From IMG/VR virus record IMGVR_UViG_3300020439_000003, positions 45,555 to 109,554 of that record: a DNA stretch of 64,000 nucleotides; one strand, written 5' to 3'. The translations under genes were made by a program, and so were the position numbers. The notes under the pieces were generated by a model that saw nothing but the letters and a program-made list of their open reading frames with translations, was not told the DNA's origin and made no database searches. Shown here piece after piece: positions 49,891-57,735 of the stretch (its first letter is position 1; the number at the start of each line of letters is the position of its first letter). The DNA is from a virus.

Positions 49891-50088
49891 TCACTCGCGA
49901 AGTTTAAGTTCTAAGTCTTCCAGTTTATGGTACTCAGCATGTGCGCGTTCTTGACGCTCACACACTATATTTAGGATATCTTCCATAATGACAGCGTTAT
50001 CTGCACCGTCATCAAGATATTTCTCGATCGCTTCGCGTAAGTAACGATGTCTATGCCATTCAGGGGAATAAGGTTTGTAGTGTGCCAT
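49891..50088 (-). CDS. Small helical conserved phage protein
   Basis: 65 residues, MAHYKPYSPEWHRHRYLREAIE, then a helix and a Glu-rich coil (HAEYHKLEDLELKLRE). A common cyanomyovirus short protein in my memory. No function. Confidence 0.7.
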   Translation of the reverse strand: MAHYKPYSPEWHRHRYLREAIEKYLDDGADNAVIMEDILNIVCERQERAHAEYHKLEDLELKLRE

Positions 50089-50180
50089 GGTATAAAATTA
50101 TGAAAAACCCTGGGGGTCAAAAAATACTGGGAATTTTTTTCCGACCTTTTGGTAAATGAAAGTCGAAATAATATATGGGG

Positions 50181-50549
50181 TTAAAATGCTGGGTGAACGC
50201 GGTAACGTCTACGACACCTAACCCTTACCAGTTTTTCTTTGTAGTACCCAGGGTGACCGTAGTAATCAGGTTCATAGTAGAAAGTCCTGTACCCCCAGCA
50301 ACGCTTTGGTCTGTGGTGATGACCACGGTAGTGTACATGATGATGGTGATGATCATCATTGAACGGTTCCCAGAACTCCGCCCAGGTCAGTGCCTGGGCA
50401 GGAGAAGCAAACCCAACTAGCAGCACCGAAGCAGCGGCTAGTTTTGCTTTGAGAGCAGAACGACGCTTCTTTGCTTGACGCAGTGCTTGGGGTTTCAAGG
50501 TACGCTTTGCCTCTTTTTTAGAGTGGTGTTGCCAGTTGGGTACTTTCAT
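50181..50549 (-). CDS. Secreted His/Tyr-rich protein, unknown
   Basis: 122 residues. A basic N-terminus then a clear signal-peptide core (AKLAAASVLLVGFASPAQA) with a likely cut after AQA near residue 53. The mature part has DDHHHHHVHYRGHHHRP, Tyr-rich repeats and a basic end (RRRYRVHP). It could bind metals or the cell envelope. Not a known family. Confidence 0.7.
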   Translation of the reverse strand: MKVPNWQHHSKKEAKRTLKPQALRQAKKRRSALKAKLAAASVLLVGFASPAQALTWAEFWEPFNDDHHHHHVHYRGHHHRPKRCWGYRTFYYEPDYYGHPGYYKEKLVRVRCRRRYRVHPAF

Positions 50550-51454
50550 TACTCCTCTGCAAGTTTAGCGAAGTAAGAGAGATCAGGATCTTCTTCCTCT
50601 TTCATAGATGATACCGCAGATCCAAACCCACTGGGTTCAGGAGTGGACGGTTCATTGAATGACACAGGGGTATCAAGTTCCTGCTCTTCCTCTTGGACAA
50701 CAGCAGCACGAGAGGTGCGACCGAGTACAAGGTTCAAGCGTGCTTCCAGTTCCTCGTAAGACTTGAAGTTCTTAGGATCAGTGAAGTCAGAGAGTGAATA
50801 CTCCTGATTGTAGATCGCTTCCAACTGTTCGTCATCGAAGTCACCCAGTGTACCAGGTGCAGAGAACTCAGAGCGATCATAGTTCCAGTAACCATCTTGC
50901 TTGACGATCTTCAACTTGAAGTCAGCACCTTTCCAGAAGCAGAAAGGATCGATGGGTTGTTCATCTTCAAACTGAGGTTTCAGTGCCTCAACAATCTTAT
51001 CATGAATCTTCTTGCCATACTTGTAGAGGAAGACTTTGCCTTCGTTCTCAGGGTGAAGAGGATCCTTCACAACATAGATGTTGGAGTAGTATGACAGTTT
51101 ACGTTTCTGTTTGCGGGCGACATCTTTGTCTGAATCAAGTCCGCTGTTCCAAAGCACACGGTTCAGGTCACCGACAGGATCTTTCTGTTCCAGAGTGGTC
51201 AGAGAGTTCTCGATGTACCAACCGCCAGGACCTTTGAATGCGTGAGACCAGACTTGTGCCCAGGGCAGTTCCTCCTTTGCAGGTGCAGGAAGGAATCGGA
51301 TAACAGCATAACCGTTACCTGCTTTATCGACTTCGGGTTTCCACAGACGCTCGTCGGGTCCGCGACCACCACCAGTCTTGTTCATCTTGTCCAACTCCTT
51401 AGTCAGATTACTGATGCTAGAAGTGCTGGATTTTTTGAGGGATGAAAAGGACAT
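50549..51454 (-). CDS. gp32: Single-stranded DNA-binding protein gp32
   Basis: 301 residues, matching T4 gp32 (301). The N-terminal basic region (SFSSLKKSSTSSISNLTKEL) corresponds to the cooperativity domain; the core (KAGNGYAVIRFLPAPAKEELPWAQVWSH, GKVFLYKYGKKIHDKI) forms the OB-fold; the C-terminus is acidic. The zinc-binding Cys cluster of T4 gp32 is absent (only one Cys in FCFWKGADF). Covers ssDNA in replication and recombination. A hairpin and -10 element lie in its leader. Confidence 0.92.
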   Translation of the reverse strand: MSFSSLKKSSTSSISNLTKELDKMNKTGGGRGPDERLWKPEVDKAGNGYAVIRFLPAPAKEELPWAQVWSHAFKGPGGWYIENSLTTLEQKDPVGDLNRVLWNSGLDSDKDVARKQKRKLSYYSNIYVVKDPLHPENEGKVFLYKYGKKIHDKIVEALKPQFEDEQPIDPFCFWKGADFKLKIVKQDGYWNYDRSEFSAPGTLGDFDDEQLEAIYNQEYSLSDFTDPKNFKSYEELEARLNLVLGRTSRAAVVQEEEQELDTPVSFNEPSTPEPSGFGSAVSSMKEEEDPDLSYFAKLAEE

Positions 51455-51491
51455 TCGTATTCTCCGTATTGGGTTTTGTATTTGGCGTGTG

Positions 51492-51530
51492 TGCCATGAG
51501 TATCATGGCATATTATATAGGTGTTGTCAA
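51492..51530 (-). promoter_or_regulatory. Leader hairpin and -10/-35-like elements of gp32
   Basis: On the minus strand TATAAT (51517-51512) precedes an inverted repeat TGCCATGA-TAC-TCATGGCA (51510-51492), an 8-bp stem with a 3-base loop, which would be in the gp32 leader. A TTGACA (51530-51525) is only 7 bases before the TATAAT, so it is not a normally spaced pair. In T4 the gp32 leader carries an RNA structure for autoregulation; this may be a counterpart. Confidence 0.45.
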
Positions 51531-51892
51531 GCGTTCTCTTCTTGGAGATCCCGCTTCCAACCCAGCAGTTTGTCCTCCATGACTTGGAGGATCTGCATCA
51601 GGTTGCTTCCACCAGAGTAGATAGAGGACAGGTTGTCGATGCGATCTTTCATCTGTGCAACCTCTGATGGTTCATCACCATCTTCCTCAACATAATTGAC
51701 CATCATCTGCAAGCGTGAGTAGAACACCTTCTGTTTAGAGATGAGTTCCAACGTCTTGTTGATGTGGTCAATGCGTTCTTGTGGATCAAAATCCTGAAAG
51801 TTCTGTGACATTTTCAGGAGTTCTGTGTATGTTCCTTGAAGGTCATCAAGTTCTTCCTTGACGACCTCACTCTTAAAGAAGTCTTCGGTCAT
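51527..51892 (-). CDS. DUF1825-like protein
   Basis: 121 residues. N-terminus EDFFKSEVVKEELDDLQGTYTELL then FDPQERIDHINKTLELISKQKVFYSRLQ aligns in pattern with the cyanobacterial DUF1825 family (FFDSEIVQQEA..., KFDREGKKLFIEQMEALMERYRIFMKR). The C-terminus is also helical (MEDKLLGWKRDLQ). DUF1825 is widespread in cyanobacteria with unknown role. Placement between gp33 and gp32 suggests a role in replication or late transcription of the phage. Confidence 0.7.
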   Translation of the reverse strand: MTEDFFKSEVVKEELDDLQGTYTELLKMSQNFQDFDPQERIDHINKTLELISKQKVFYSRLQMMVNYVEEDGDEPSEVAQMKDRIDNLSSIYSGGSNLMQILQVMEDKLLGWKRDLQEENA

Positions 51893-52233
51893 AGTTTTCC
51901 TCCTACCACTCCGTTATTAACGACGCGAGTGTAGTCGTCGATGGTTCCATCTTGAATAGATTTGAGATGCCAGCGTGTCATTTGAAGAACACCATCCTCA
52001 GTACCACCAGTGATGAAGTGAGCACCAAGGGGACGCTTCAAGATAGATGTGAAGAGTCCAAAGCGTGTCTTCTTTATATAGAAAGCGTCATCAATCCACT
52101 CTTGGTCTGGTGGAATGATCTTCTCAATAGTATTGTTTGGTCCCAGCGATTGCTTCAACTTGGGGTGAATCATCTCCTCAGATGGGGAGGATTCCACGAC
52201 TGGTTCGTTTGATGCAGTTGAGTTGCTGTGCAT
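51889..52233 (-). CDS. Conserved phage protein, unknown
   Basis: 114 residues from ATG 52233, which overlaps gp33 by 56 bases; ATG 52173 would give 94 residues and abut the gp33 stop. Sequence LKQSLGPNNTIEKIIPPDQEWIDDAFYIKKTRFGLFTSI followed by GAHFITGGTEDGVLQMTRWHLKS. Lies between gp33 and the DUF1825-like gene. Function unknown; likely conserved in T4-like cyanophages. Confidence 0.65.
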   Translation of the reverse strand: MHSNSTASNEPVVESSPSEEMIHPKLKQSLGPNNTIEKIIPPDQEWIDDAFYIKKTRFGLFTSILKRPLGAHFITGGTEDGVLQMTRWHLKSIQDGTIDDYTRVVNNGVVGGKL

Positions 52234-52399
52234 TTGCTTTGATCTTATCTTTGAGCGGTTTACTAATTAGTTTACTTACCATTTCAACTTCGATCTCATA
52301 CTCTTCACACACCGCTGCTACTGCTTCGATGTAATTGATCAGACCGTTGTTGTTCTGGACAGCATGTTCTACGAGAGCACTGAACTTGTTCTGAGTCAT
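52178..52399 (-). CDS. gp33: Late-transcription co-activator gp33-like
   Basis: 73 residues from ATG 52399. NNGLINYIEAVAAVCEEYEIEVEMVSKLISKPLKDKIKANAQQLN matches the gp33 co-activator pattern shared with the sigma-like gp55 ends. gp33 bridges the sliding clamp to RNA polymerase for late promoters, in keeping with the TATAAATA boxes found in this window. Shorter than T4 gp33 (112). Confidence 0.75.
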   Translation of the reverse strand: MTQNKFSALVEHAVQNNNGLINYIEAVAAVCEEYEIEVEMVSKLISKPLKDKIKANAQQLNCIKRTSRGILPI

Positions 52400-52419
52400 A
52401 AAGTTTTCTTCTAGATTCT

Positions 52420-53100
52420 TCACACTTTGCTCCCTAGAAAGTAACGGAATTCCTTGATCCATTCACACAACGTATCGATATAAGGTATCTTATCATACTT
52501 TTGAACCACTTGGGTCTGTCCATCCTCTGCGATGGAAAGTGTAACAAGTTTCTTTACCTCACATCCAGTGCGCTCCCAGTACATGTAAGAGTATGCTGCT
52601 TCCTGGACAAAGTATTTCTCCAACCACGCTTCCTGTTTCAGAGTACCCGTGGTCTTGAAGTCAATTATAGCAAGCTCGCCATCAAACTCAGCAATACAAT
52701 CAACCCTGCCAGCAAGACATAGATCGTTACTATAAAGAGGGGCTTCAATACAGTGAATGTTATCAATACGATCAAGATCCTTACGAGCAAACCCAAAAAG
52801 GTACGCGGGAAGACCCTCGCTTTTCTCCACCTTTTGAAGGTCACCTTTAAGGTACGACTCAACGATTCCATGATACTTTGATCCTCTCAATGATGATGTA
52901 CGTCTGATTTTCTCTGCCTTCTCCCAACCTACACGTTCTTCCCATGCTTTGATGGTGGGTGCAGAGATATGACTCGTGACTGTTGTCACTGAGGGATACC
53001 ATTTGTCGTCAGGCGTCTTGTAAAAACGATGCCCTTCAACTTGGGTCGCAGTGAGTTCAATGATCTCACTTGCGGGTCCCACATAATTAAATTGTTTCAT
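52420..53100 (-). CDS. PD-(D/E)XK exonuclease
   Basis: 226 residues from ATG 53100 sharing a base with the phoH stop (TGATG). Signature: HGIVESYLKG, then AGRVDCIAEFDGELAIIDFKTT with the Asp and Asp-x-Lys pair of RecB/Cas4-type nucleases, and EKYFVQEAAYSYMYWERTG (Gln-Tyr motif equivalent). Probably a 5' or 3' exonuclease in recombination or host DNA breakdown; common in T4-like cyanophages. Confidence 0.85.
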   Translation of the reverse strand: MKQFNYVGPASEIIELTATQVEGHRFYKTPDDKWYPSVTTVTSHISAPTIKAWEERVGWEKAEKIRRTSSLRGSKYHGIVESYLKGDLQKVEKSEGLPAYLFGFARKDLDRIDNIHCIEAPLYSNDLCLAGRVDCIAEFDGELAIIDFKTTGTLKQEAWLEKYFVQEAAYSYMYWERTGCEVKKLVTLSIAEDGQTQVVQKYDKIPYIDTLCEWIKEFRYFLGSKV

Positions 53101-53852
53101 CAATTAAATCCTAGATTGATCTTGCTGACGAGATACTCACGTACCATACCAGATCTAACAATGTCTTCAATACCAAACTCTACGCACTCAAACGAGGGCA
53201 TGGTTTGAAGAATCTTCATGAAGTCTAGCACACCAGTACGTTCATTGCTCTTCACAAGGTCTGACTGGGTGTAGTCACCAGAGAAAATGATCTTCGCATC
53301 TTCACCCACACGAGTGATGATGGAGTCAAGTTCGTGGAAGTTAAGGTTAGAGAACTCATCCACAATGATAACACATTTGTCAAGGGTTACGCCACGAATG
53401 AATGACGTAGACCAGAACGAGACAGTCTCCTGTGCTCTCAGGTTATCGTATAGCATCTCAAAGGATGCATCATCAGGCATGGTAAACATATACTTCACCA
53501 TGTTCTTGTAAGGAATCTGATACAGATTACTCTTATCCTCATGGTCGCCAGGAAGGAACCCAATCTCTCGGGTAGGCACCAGTGAACGAACCATGTAGAT
53601 CTTCTCGTAAGGAGACTCAGGATCTAGTACCTGTTGCATAGCAAGGTAGAGACTGATGAAGGTTTTACCTGTACCAGCAGCACCATGAAGAACAATGTTC
53701 TTTCCTTCTGCATATGCATCAAAGACTTTTCTCTGATTATCAGTCAGAGGTTCAATCTGTTTAAGGTGTTCTAGATTGATCGGTTTCTTCCGACGCATTT
53801 GCTTTGCAGTCATACCTTTTCCGACAGTTTTGGATTTACTTTTGATAGGCAT
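53100..53852 (-). CDS. phoH: PhoH-like ATPase
   Basis: 250 residues. Walker A GAAGTGKT (57-64), Walker B CVIIVDEFSN (about 158-167), and PhoH-type motifs (LTDNQRKVF, IFSGDYTQSD) are all visible. Short basic N-terminus. In bacteria phoH responds to phosphate starvation; in phages it may aid RNA or energy metabolism, role unclear. Located in the replication block between the exonuclease and a small protein gene. Confidence 0.9.
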   Translation of the reverse strand: MPIKSKSKTVGKGMTAKQMRRKKPINLEHLKQIEPLTDNQRKVFDAYAEGKNIVLHGAAGTGKTFISLYLAMQQVLDPESPYEKIYMVRSLVPTREIGFLPGDHEDKSNLYQIPYKNMVKYMFTMPDDASFEMLYDNLRAQETVSFWSTSFIRGVTLDKCVIIVDEFSNLNFHELDSIITRVGEDAKIIFSGDYTQSDLVKSNERTGVLDFMKILQTMPSFECVEFGIEDIVRSGMVREYLVSKINLGFN

Positions 53853-53855
53853 AGA

Positions 53856-54086
53856 TCAAGTGTATCTACTAAGGTTGGCACCTGGGTGCTCAGATTGAAT
53901 CTTGGACATGACTTCTTTGAATCCGTCCGACTGTTTAGGTTTACCGTAGGTGGTGCCAGCGACACCTGCCTGCCAGTCCTTATCCCAGTCAGGGTTCTGT
54001 TCTCGCCATTCCGTGTACTCTTTCATGGTCTTGATGAAAGTCTGTTTCTCACCAGTGACCTTATTTATTACACTGTAAGTAGGCAT
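53856..54086 (-). CDS. Conserved phage protein, unknown
   Basis: 76 residues from ATG 54086 with an AGGAG upstream. PTYSVINKVTGEKQTFIKTMKEYTEWREQNPDW is a pattern I know from T4-like phages (FmdB-like zinc ribbon without Cys). C-terminal basic tail. The frame is open further upstream, but that part overlaps the 57-residue gene. Function unknown. Confidence 0.75.
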   Translation of the reverse strand: MPTYSVINKVTGEKQTFIKTMKEYTEWREQNPDWDKDWQAGVAGTTYGKPKQSDGFKEVMSKIQSEHPGANLSRYT

Positions 54087-54087
54087 G

Positions 54088-54261
54088 TTAGATGCTCCTG
54101 TTTTGTGGTAGTGCGATAGCGCAGATGTATTTACACGATGGCATATCTGCTTCAAATAGTTTCTTTGCCTCACTCTGACAGGATGCCATGTACGGTTTGT
54201 AATGGTGGCGGTTGCCTGTGCTATTCATGGTGTAGCAAATCTGATAGGGGTATTGTTTCAT
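54088..54261 (-). CDS. Small Cys-containing protein, unknown
   Basis: 57 residues. ATG 54261 overlaps the ThyX stop (TGATG). Sequence QYPYQICYTMNSTGNRHHYKPY then CQSEAKKLFEADMPSCKYICAIAL. Four Cys could form two disulfides or bind zinc. No family recognised. Its stop is one base before the next ATG. Confidence 0.6.
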   Translation of the reverse strand: MKQYPYQICYTMNSTGNRHHYKPYMASCQSEAKKLFEADMPSCKYICAIALPQNRSI

Positions 54262-54962
54262 CATGGGATAAGAAGCGCAGATTGATAACAGTGATCGTCT
54301 TGTTCATGGCATTCACAGTCGCCGTCACACCAACCCAATGCCTCAGAGACAGTAGGGAACTGGCATACGAAGTGACGCTTACAGAGTTCAGCGATCTCCA
54401 TGTGTTCTTTCTGTGTACCATTAGCAGTACGCAGATTGATGTAATGGATCCATGACCTAAGATTTCCTGTCATGTAGAGTTTTGTTCCTACGGCGAGGGG
54501 GAGTACAAAACGAGCACACTCCTTTGCGATTCCTTCTTCAAGCATCTGCTGGTAGAGTTCCATACCCTGCTTGAAATGATTCTGCATCAGGATCTCAAAC
54601 TTCTGAACCACAAAAGGATCCAGATCATCAATACTATTCTGACGATTCTTTGTGTCCTGCCTACGCAGTTCAGGCAGTTGGATGTCACCCAGAGCAGAGG
54701 AGTCTGCATATCGTTGGGAAAACTCTTGGAAGCAGAACGAACGGTGCCTCAGGATTTGAGCTCCCAGTCCCCTGGTAGTCTCAATTTGTAGAGTCATAGT
54801 TGCTTGTTCAAACACAGACCAGTGTCCATGTTGGATGCAATACTTCAATAGACCAGCAACCTTAGGGTTGTCTTGGTTTGCTGGGTTGCTTACACGGGCG
54901 ATGTACCCGATAGTTTTCTCTGCATCAGGAGTTACAGAGACAAGGCATACTTTTGGTTTCAT
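54261..54962 (-). CDS. thyX: Flavin-dependent thymidylate synthase
   Basis: 233 residues, normal length. Contains the ThyX motif RHRx7S as RHRSFCFQEFS (residues 72-82) followed by QRY. Makes dTMP from dUMP with FAD and methylene-THF and frees THF, supplying dTTP for phage replication. Adjacent to a small membrane protein gene. Sure assignment. Confidence 0.95.
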   Translation of the reverse strand: MKPKVCLVSVTPDAEKTIGYIARVSNPANQDNPKVAGLLKYCIQHGHWSVFEQATMTLQIETTRGLGAQILRHRSFCFQEFSQRYADSSALGDIQLPELRRQDTKNRQNSIDDLDPFVVQKFEILMQNHFKQGMELYQQMLEEGIAKECARFVLPLAVGTKLYMTGNLRSWIHYINLRTANGTQKEHMEIAELCKRHFVCQFPTVSEALGWCDGDCECHEQDDHCYQSALLIP

Positions 54963-55207
54963 TTAATTAGAAGTCTACTCAGAATATAAAGACCAACTGA
55001 ATGGAACCAGTTGATAGCAGGAAGACCAAAGATGAATGGCATAGAGATGTTCCATGCCAACCAGATAACAAAGGGTAGAGTCAACAATCCCAAAAAGAAT
55101 GCCACCATTTCCATTCCCATTTGTTGTCCCTGAATAAAGGCAGGGTCCTTAGTCTCATCTTCTTCCTCTGTCTTCTTTAAGTTGAAGGTGTAAGGATGAT
55201 TACTCAT
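54959..55207 (-). CDS. Small membrane protein, two helices
   Basis: 82 residues. Two hydrophobic segments (MVAFFLGLLTLPFVIWLAW and MPFIFGLPAINWF...LYILSRLLI). Polar N-terminus with Glu-rich stretch. Overlaps ThyX start by four bases. Could be a holin-like or envelope peptide; it also resembles other two-helix phage proteins of unknown role. Confidence 0.65.
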   Translation of the reverse strand: MSNHPYTFNLKKTEEEDETKDPAFIQGQQMGMEMVAFFLGLLTLPFVIWLAWNISMPFIFGLPAINWFHSVGLYILSRLLIK

Positions 55208-55461
55208 TTCTTTTTCTTGTCTTTACTTTGATAACCCCAGAGTTTAGGATTGATTCTACCCTCTGTTTGTTTCATATCAATTAGATCATGGCGATAGTTG
55301 TCCCAGTAGTGATCAAAGATCTCTACCTTTTTGGAACCCATCGCAATGTCATAACATACTTTACCATCTAATTTGTAAGTTATCAAGTAAGTAGTATATG
55401 GAAGGGATGTATCGTTAGCGAGTTCTGGATTACAATCTTGATGTAGGATTTTAATCTTCAA
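55204..55461 (-). CDS. Small protein, unknown
   Basis: 85 residues from TTG 55461, which overlaps the previous stop (TTGA) and has GGGGAGG six bases upstream; the longer frame to GTG 55506 would overlap by 48 bases. Sequence TTYLITYKLDGKVCYDIAMGS then FDHYWDNYRHDLIDM and a Lys-rich C-terminus. Function unknown. Confidence 0.6.
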   Translation of the reverse strand: MKIKILHQDCNPELANDTSLPYTTYLITYKLDGKVCYDIAMGSKKVEIFDHYWDNYRHDLIDMKQTEGRINPKLWGYQSKDKKKK

Positions 55462-55889
55462 GAACGACCTCCCCACTGGATAGAGGGGAATGCTTCGGAC
55501 ACACACGCTTTGGTGATTTTGTATCGCTTGTTCAGTTTCTTATCCTTAGCGAGGATAACAACGTTTGCCTCATCAGGATGAAGACCTTCAAGCATCTGGA
55601 TCAACATGGATTCACGTTTGATACCAGGAATGTTTGAACCTCCCTTGAAGAAGTGGTGAAGCAATCGTGCCTCCTTCTCCAACACGTTATGTTCAGTGCC
55701 GATAGGTGCTGCATTCTTCTCGAAAGGAGGAGCACCTTCGGGGAGCAGAGAGACGATGCTCTCATCGTAATTGATGATGAAGATAGACTTCAATGCCTGA
55801 GATTCATTCTCCCTCAGGATAGCAATCTTTTCTGCCTTAGTCTTAGCGTTATGTGCTTTCTGTAAGATTTCAGAAATCAAAAGTTTCAT
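55458..55889 (-). CDS. Conserved phage protein, DUF6433-like
   Basis: 143 residues. KLLISEILQKAHNAKTKAEKIAILREN, then EARLLHHFFKGG and RESMLIQMLEGLHPDEANVVILAKDKKL match my memory of the DUF6433 family in T4-like phages. Helical, basic end. Function unknown. Sits directly after RNase H. Confidence 0.75.
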   Translation of the reverse strand: MKLLISEILQKAHNAKTKAEKIAILRENESQALKSIFIINYDESIVSLLPEGAPPFEKNAAPIGTEHNVLEKEARLLHHFFKGGSNIPGIKRESMLIQMLEGLHPDEANVVILAKDKKLNKRYKITKACVSEAFPSIQWGGRS

Positions 55890-55891
55890 TG

Positions 55892-56770
55892 TCAGAACTC
55901 AGTAATGTGGTCAAGCATTTCATTCAACTCATGTCGAGCGAAATAAGGATACATCTTACCCCTAGGATTGGGGTCAATAGATTCAAATGTATTTATGATG
56001 TCAGTGTAAACCTGATCTGGGATACATGCAAAGTCAATGAGTTTACGATTACGTTCATAGTTCTGCATAGTTTTCTCATCACAGAACTCTTCGGGTGACA
56101 TGTCAATCCACCGTGCAAGTTTTACTTTACTCAGTGGACGCTGCCTCTTCTCAGAGACAAAGGTGTCATCATCAGAGAGGAAGTTAGGGATGCCATCACC
56201 ACGGTCACCCTTGATGATGTGTTCCAGAAGGTAGACCTTAGGGTCAATACCATTCATGAACTTCTTCTGGATAGGATTGTACTGATTGACAAACTTGTAG
56301 CGTTGCAACTGTACGAAGTCCTTATCACCTGACAAGATCAATACTTTCTTAGCAGGTTGCATGTTGTTCTGCAATCTGATGTTACGCATTGCTTGGTCTC
56401 TCACAAGAGATGCAATAACATCATCTGCTTCTGCACCATCAACCTCCACTACCTTGTATGGCATGTGGTCTCTGATCTCATCGCGGATCTTGTTTAGCAG
56501 TTCAAAGATCTCGTTCCAATCAAGAGAGGACTTCTGCCTGTCTTTCTTACGAGTACCTTTGTAGTATGGGAATTCTTTTCGTCGCCAGTAATGCTTACTG
56601 TCGTAACACAAAACAAGTTCGCCATATTCTGAGAAGAACTTACTACGGTAGAACCGTAGGGACTTCATCACCATGTGGCGAACCAGGGATTCACTTAGTT
56701 TGTTGTTGGTTGTAGTCAAGGATACCATCAGGTTGCTGATGCAGACCTGATTCATGTCAACAAGGATCAT
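55892..56770 (-). CDS. rnh: RNase H / 5'-3' exonuclease
   Basis: 292 residues (T4 RNase H has 305). Flap-nuclease residues visible: Asp in MILVDMNQ, Asp in VLCYDSKHYWR, the EADDVI motif, SGDKDF and GDRGDGIP. Removes RNA primers of lagging-strand fragments. T4-like order then continues to gp33 and gp32. Confidence 0.92.
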   Translation of the reverse strand: MILVDMNQVCISNLMVSLTTTNNKLSESLVRHMVMKSLRFYRSKFFSEYGELVLCYDSKHYWRRKEFPYYKGTRKKDRQKSSLDWNEIFELLNKIRDEIRDHMPYKVVEVDGAEADDVIASLVRDQAMRNIRLQNNMQPAKKVLILSGDKDFVQLQRYKFVNQYNPIQKKFMNGIDPKVYLLEHIIKGDRGDGIPNFLSDDDTFVSEKRQRPLSKVKLARWIDMSPEEFCDEKTMQNYERNRKLIDFACIPDQVYTDIINTFESIDPNPRGKMYPYFARHELNEMLDHITEF

Positions 56771-56774
56771 TCGA

Positions 56775-57020
56775 TCACTCTTCGTCTTCGTCGTCTAGCG
56801 TATCATAAGGTTGCTGATAACGCAAGTAGATCATGGCATCATCGGTGATCAGATCACCATCTTCATCATACATCTCAGGATGCATAACGATACGTGCATA
56901 GTCTGCACGCTCACGCCACTCATCGTAGACATCTTTCACGTTCCATACAACAATGGAACCGAGAAGGAAGGAACCAACAGTAAGGAAGAACGCAATATAA
57001 AGAAATGATGCATCTGCCAT
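56775..57020 (-). CDS. Small membrane-anchored protein
   Basis: 81 residues. One N-terminal hydrophobic helix (FLYIAFFLTVGSFLLGSIVVW) then a charged cytoplasmic part with an acidic end (DTLDDEDEE). Lies four bases before RNase H. Function unknown. Confidence 0.7.
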   Translation of the reverse strand: MADASFLYIAFFLTVGSFLLGSIVVWNVKDVYDEWRERADYARIVMHPEMYDEDGDLITDDAMIYLRYQQPYDTLDDEDEE

Positions 57021-57044
57021 AGCAATCCTCCTATGTTTGTGTAG

Positions 57045-57416
57045 TTATTTAGTCAGTTTCTTGCGGTTCTTTGAACCAGGTTTCCGACCAGGTTTCTTTT
57101 CAGCATGATACTTCCATGCATCTTCGAGGATACTGTACAGATAGTCTCGGATCTTCCTCGCTTTTGGTTTGGGGATGTGACTGTATGCCTCTCGAAGAGT
57201 CTTGTCACCACCCTTGATATATCCTTCTAGTTCAAGGATAGTATTGTTCAATGTTGCTGCTGAGGCAGACTCAATGAACTCGTTCGTCATGCGACGAGTC
57301 CATTTATTACCGCGTAGGTATGAGTCCATCTTGAAGAGAAACTTGTGCTCAGTCATGGCAATATCTACTGCCTTGTCAACTAAGATATAGAGTTCGTCTT
57401 CGTTGGTCTGTTTCAT
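57045..57416 (-). CDS. DNA-binding-like protein with AT-hook tail
   Basis: 123 residues. Helical body with ELYILVDKAVDIAM and LNNTILELEGYIKGG; the C-terminus KKPGRKPGSKNRKK resembles an AT-hook. Start overlaps the glutaredoxin stop (TGATG). May bind AT-rich phage DNA. No family known. Confidence 0.65.
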   Translation of the reverse strand: MKQTNEDELYILVDKAVDIAMTEHKFLFKMDSYLRGNKWTRRMTNEFIESASAATLNNTILELEGYIKGGDKTLREAYSHIPKPKARKIRDYLYSILEDAWKYHAEKKPGRKPGSKNRKKLTK

Positions 57417-57667
57417 CAGAGAAATGCGCCTTCACGTAGGTACTTGATGGTTTCAGTACAACCACCCATCCTCTGTCCATTGATGAGGACCTGAGGGAAG
57501 GTAGCGCCTCCACCGAACTCGGTCTTGAATTGTTCACGAGTGAACTGTGCCCCGAGTTTGTACTCAGTATACGACCAACCACGCATTCTGTAAACCTCTT
57601 TGATCTTGATGCAATAAGGACACCCATCACGAGTGTAGATTACAGTGCCGCCAGGATTCTTTGCCAT
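57416..57667 (-). CDS. nrdC: Glutaredoxin
   Basis: 83 residues with active site C16-P-Y-C19 preceded by VIYTRDG, and the cis-Pro strand FPQVLINGQRMGGCTETIKYL. Normal glutaredoxin size. Supplies electrons to ribonucleotide reductase and others in phage nucleotide synthesis. The symbol follows phage usage. Confidence 0.9.
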   Translation of the reverse strand: MAKNPGGTVIYTRDGCPYCIKIKEVYRMRGWSYTEYKLGAQFTREQFKTEFGGGATFPQVLINGQRMGGCTETIKYLREGAFL

Positions 57668-57683
57668 GATAATTTATAGGATG

Positions 57684-57707
57684 AAAAAAGGGAGCGAATG
57701 CTCCCTT
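57684..57707 (-). terminator. Rho-independent terminator
   Basis: On the minus strand AAGGGAGC-ATTC-GCTCCCTT (8-bp stem, 4-base loop) is followed directly by TTTT. It lies 29 bases downstream of the porin-like gene and upstream of the glutaredoxin. The best terminator in the window. Confidence 0.8.
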
Positions 57708-57735
57708 GTATATATTATATTGTATCTACGTTGGA

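Noticed and set aside
50100-50175. Terminator near CCCCCAGGG with T-run
   Set aside because: The stem would be only four pairs; the poly-A/T tracts are more likely AT-rich spacer, so it is not listed as a feature.
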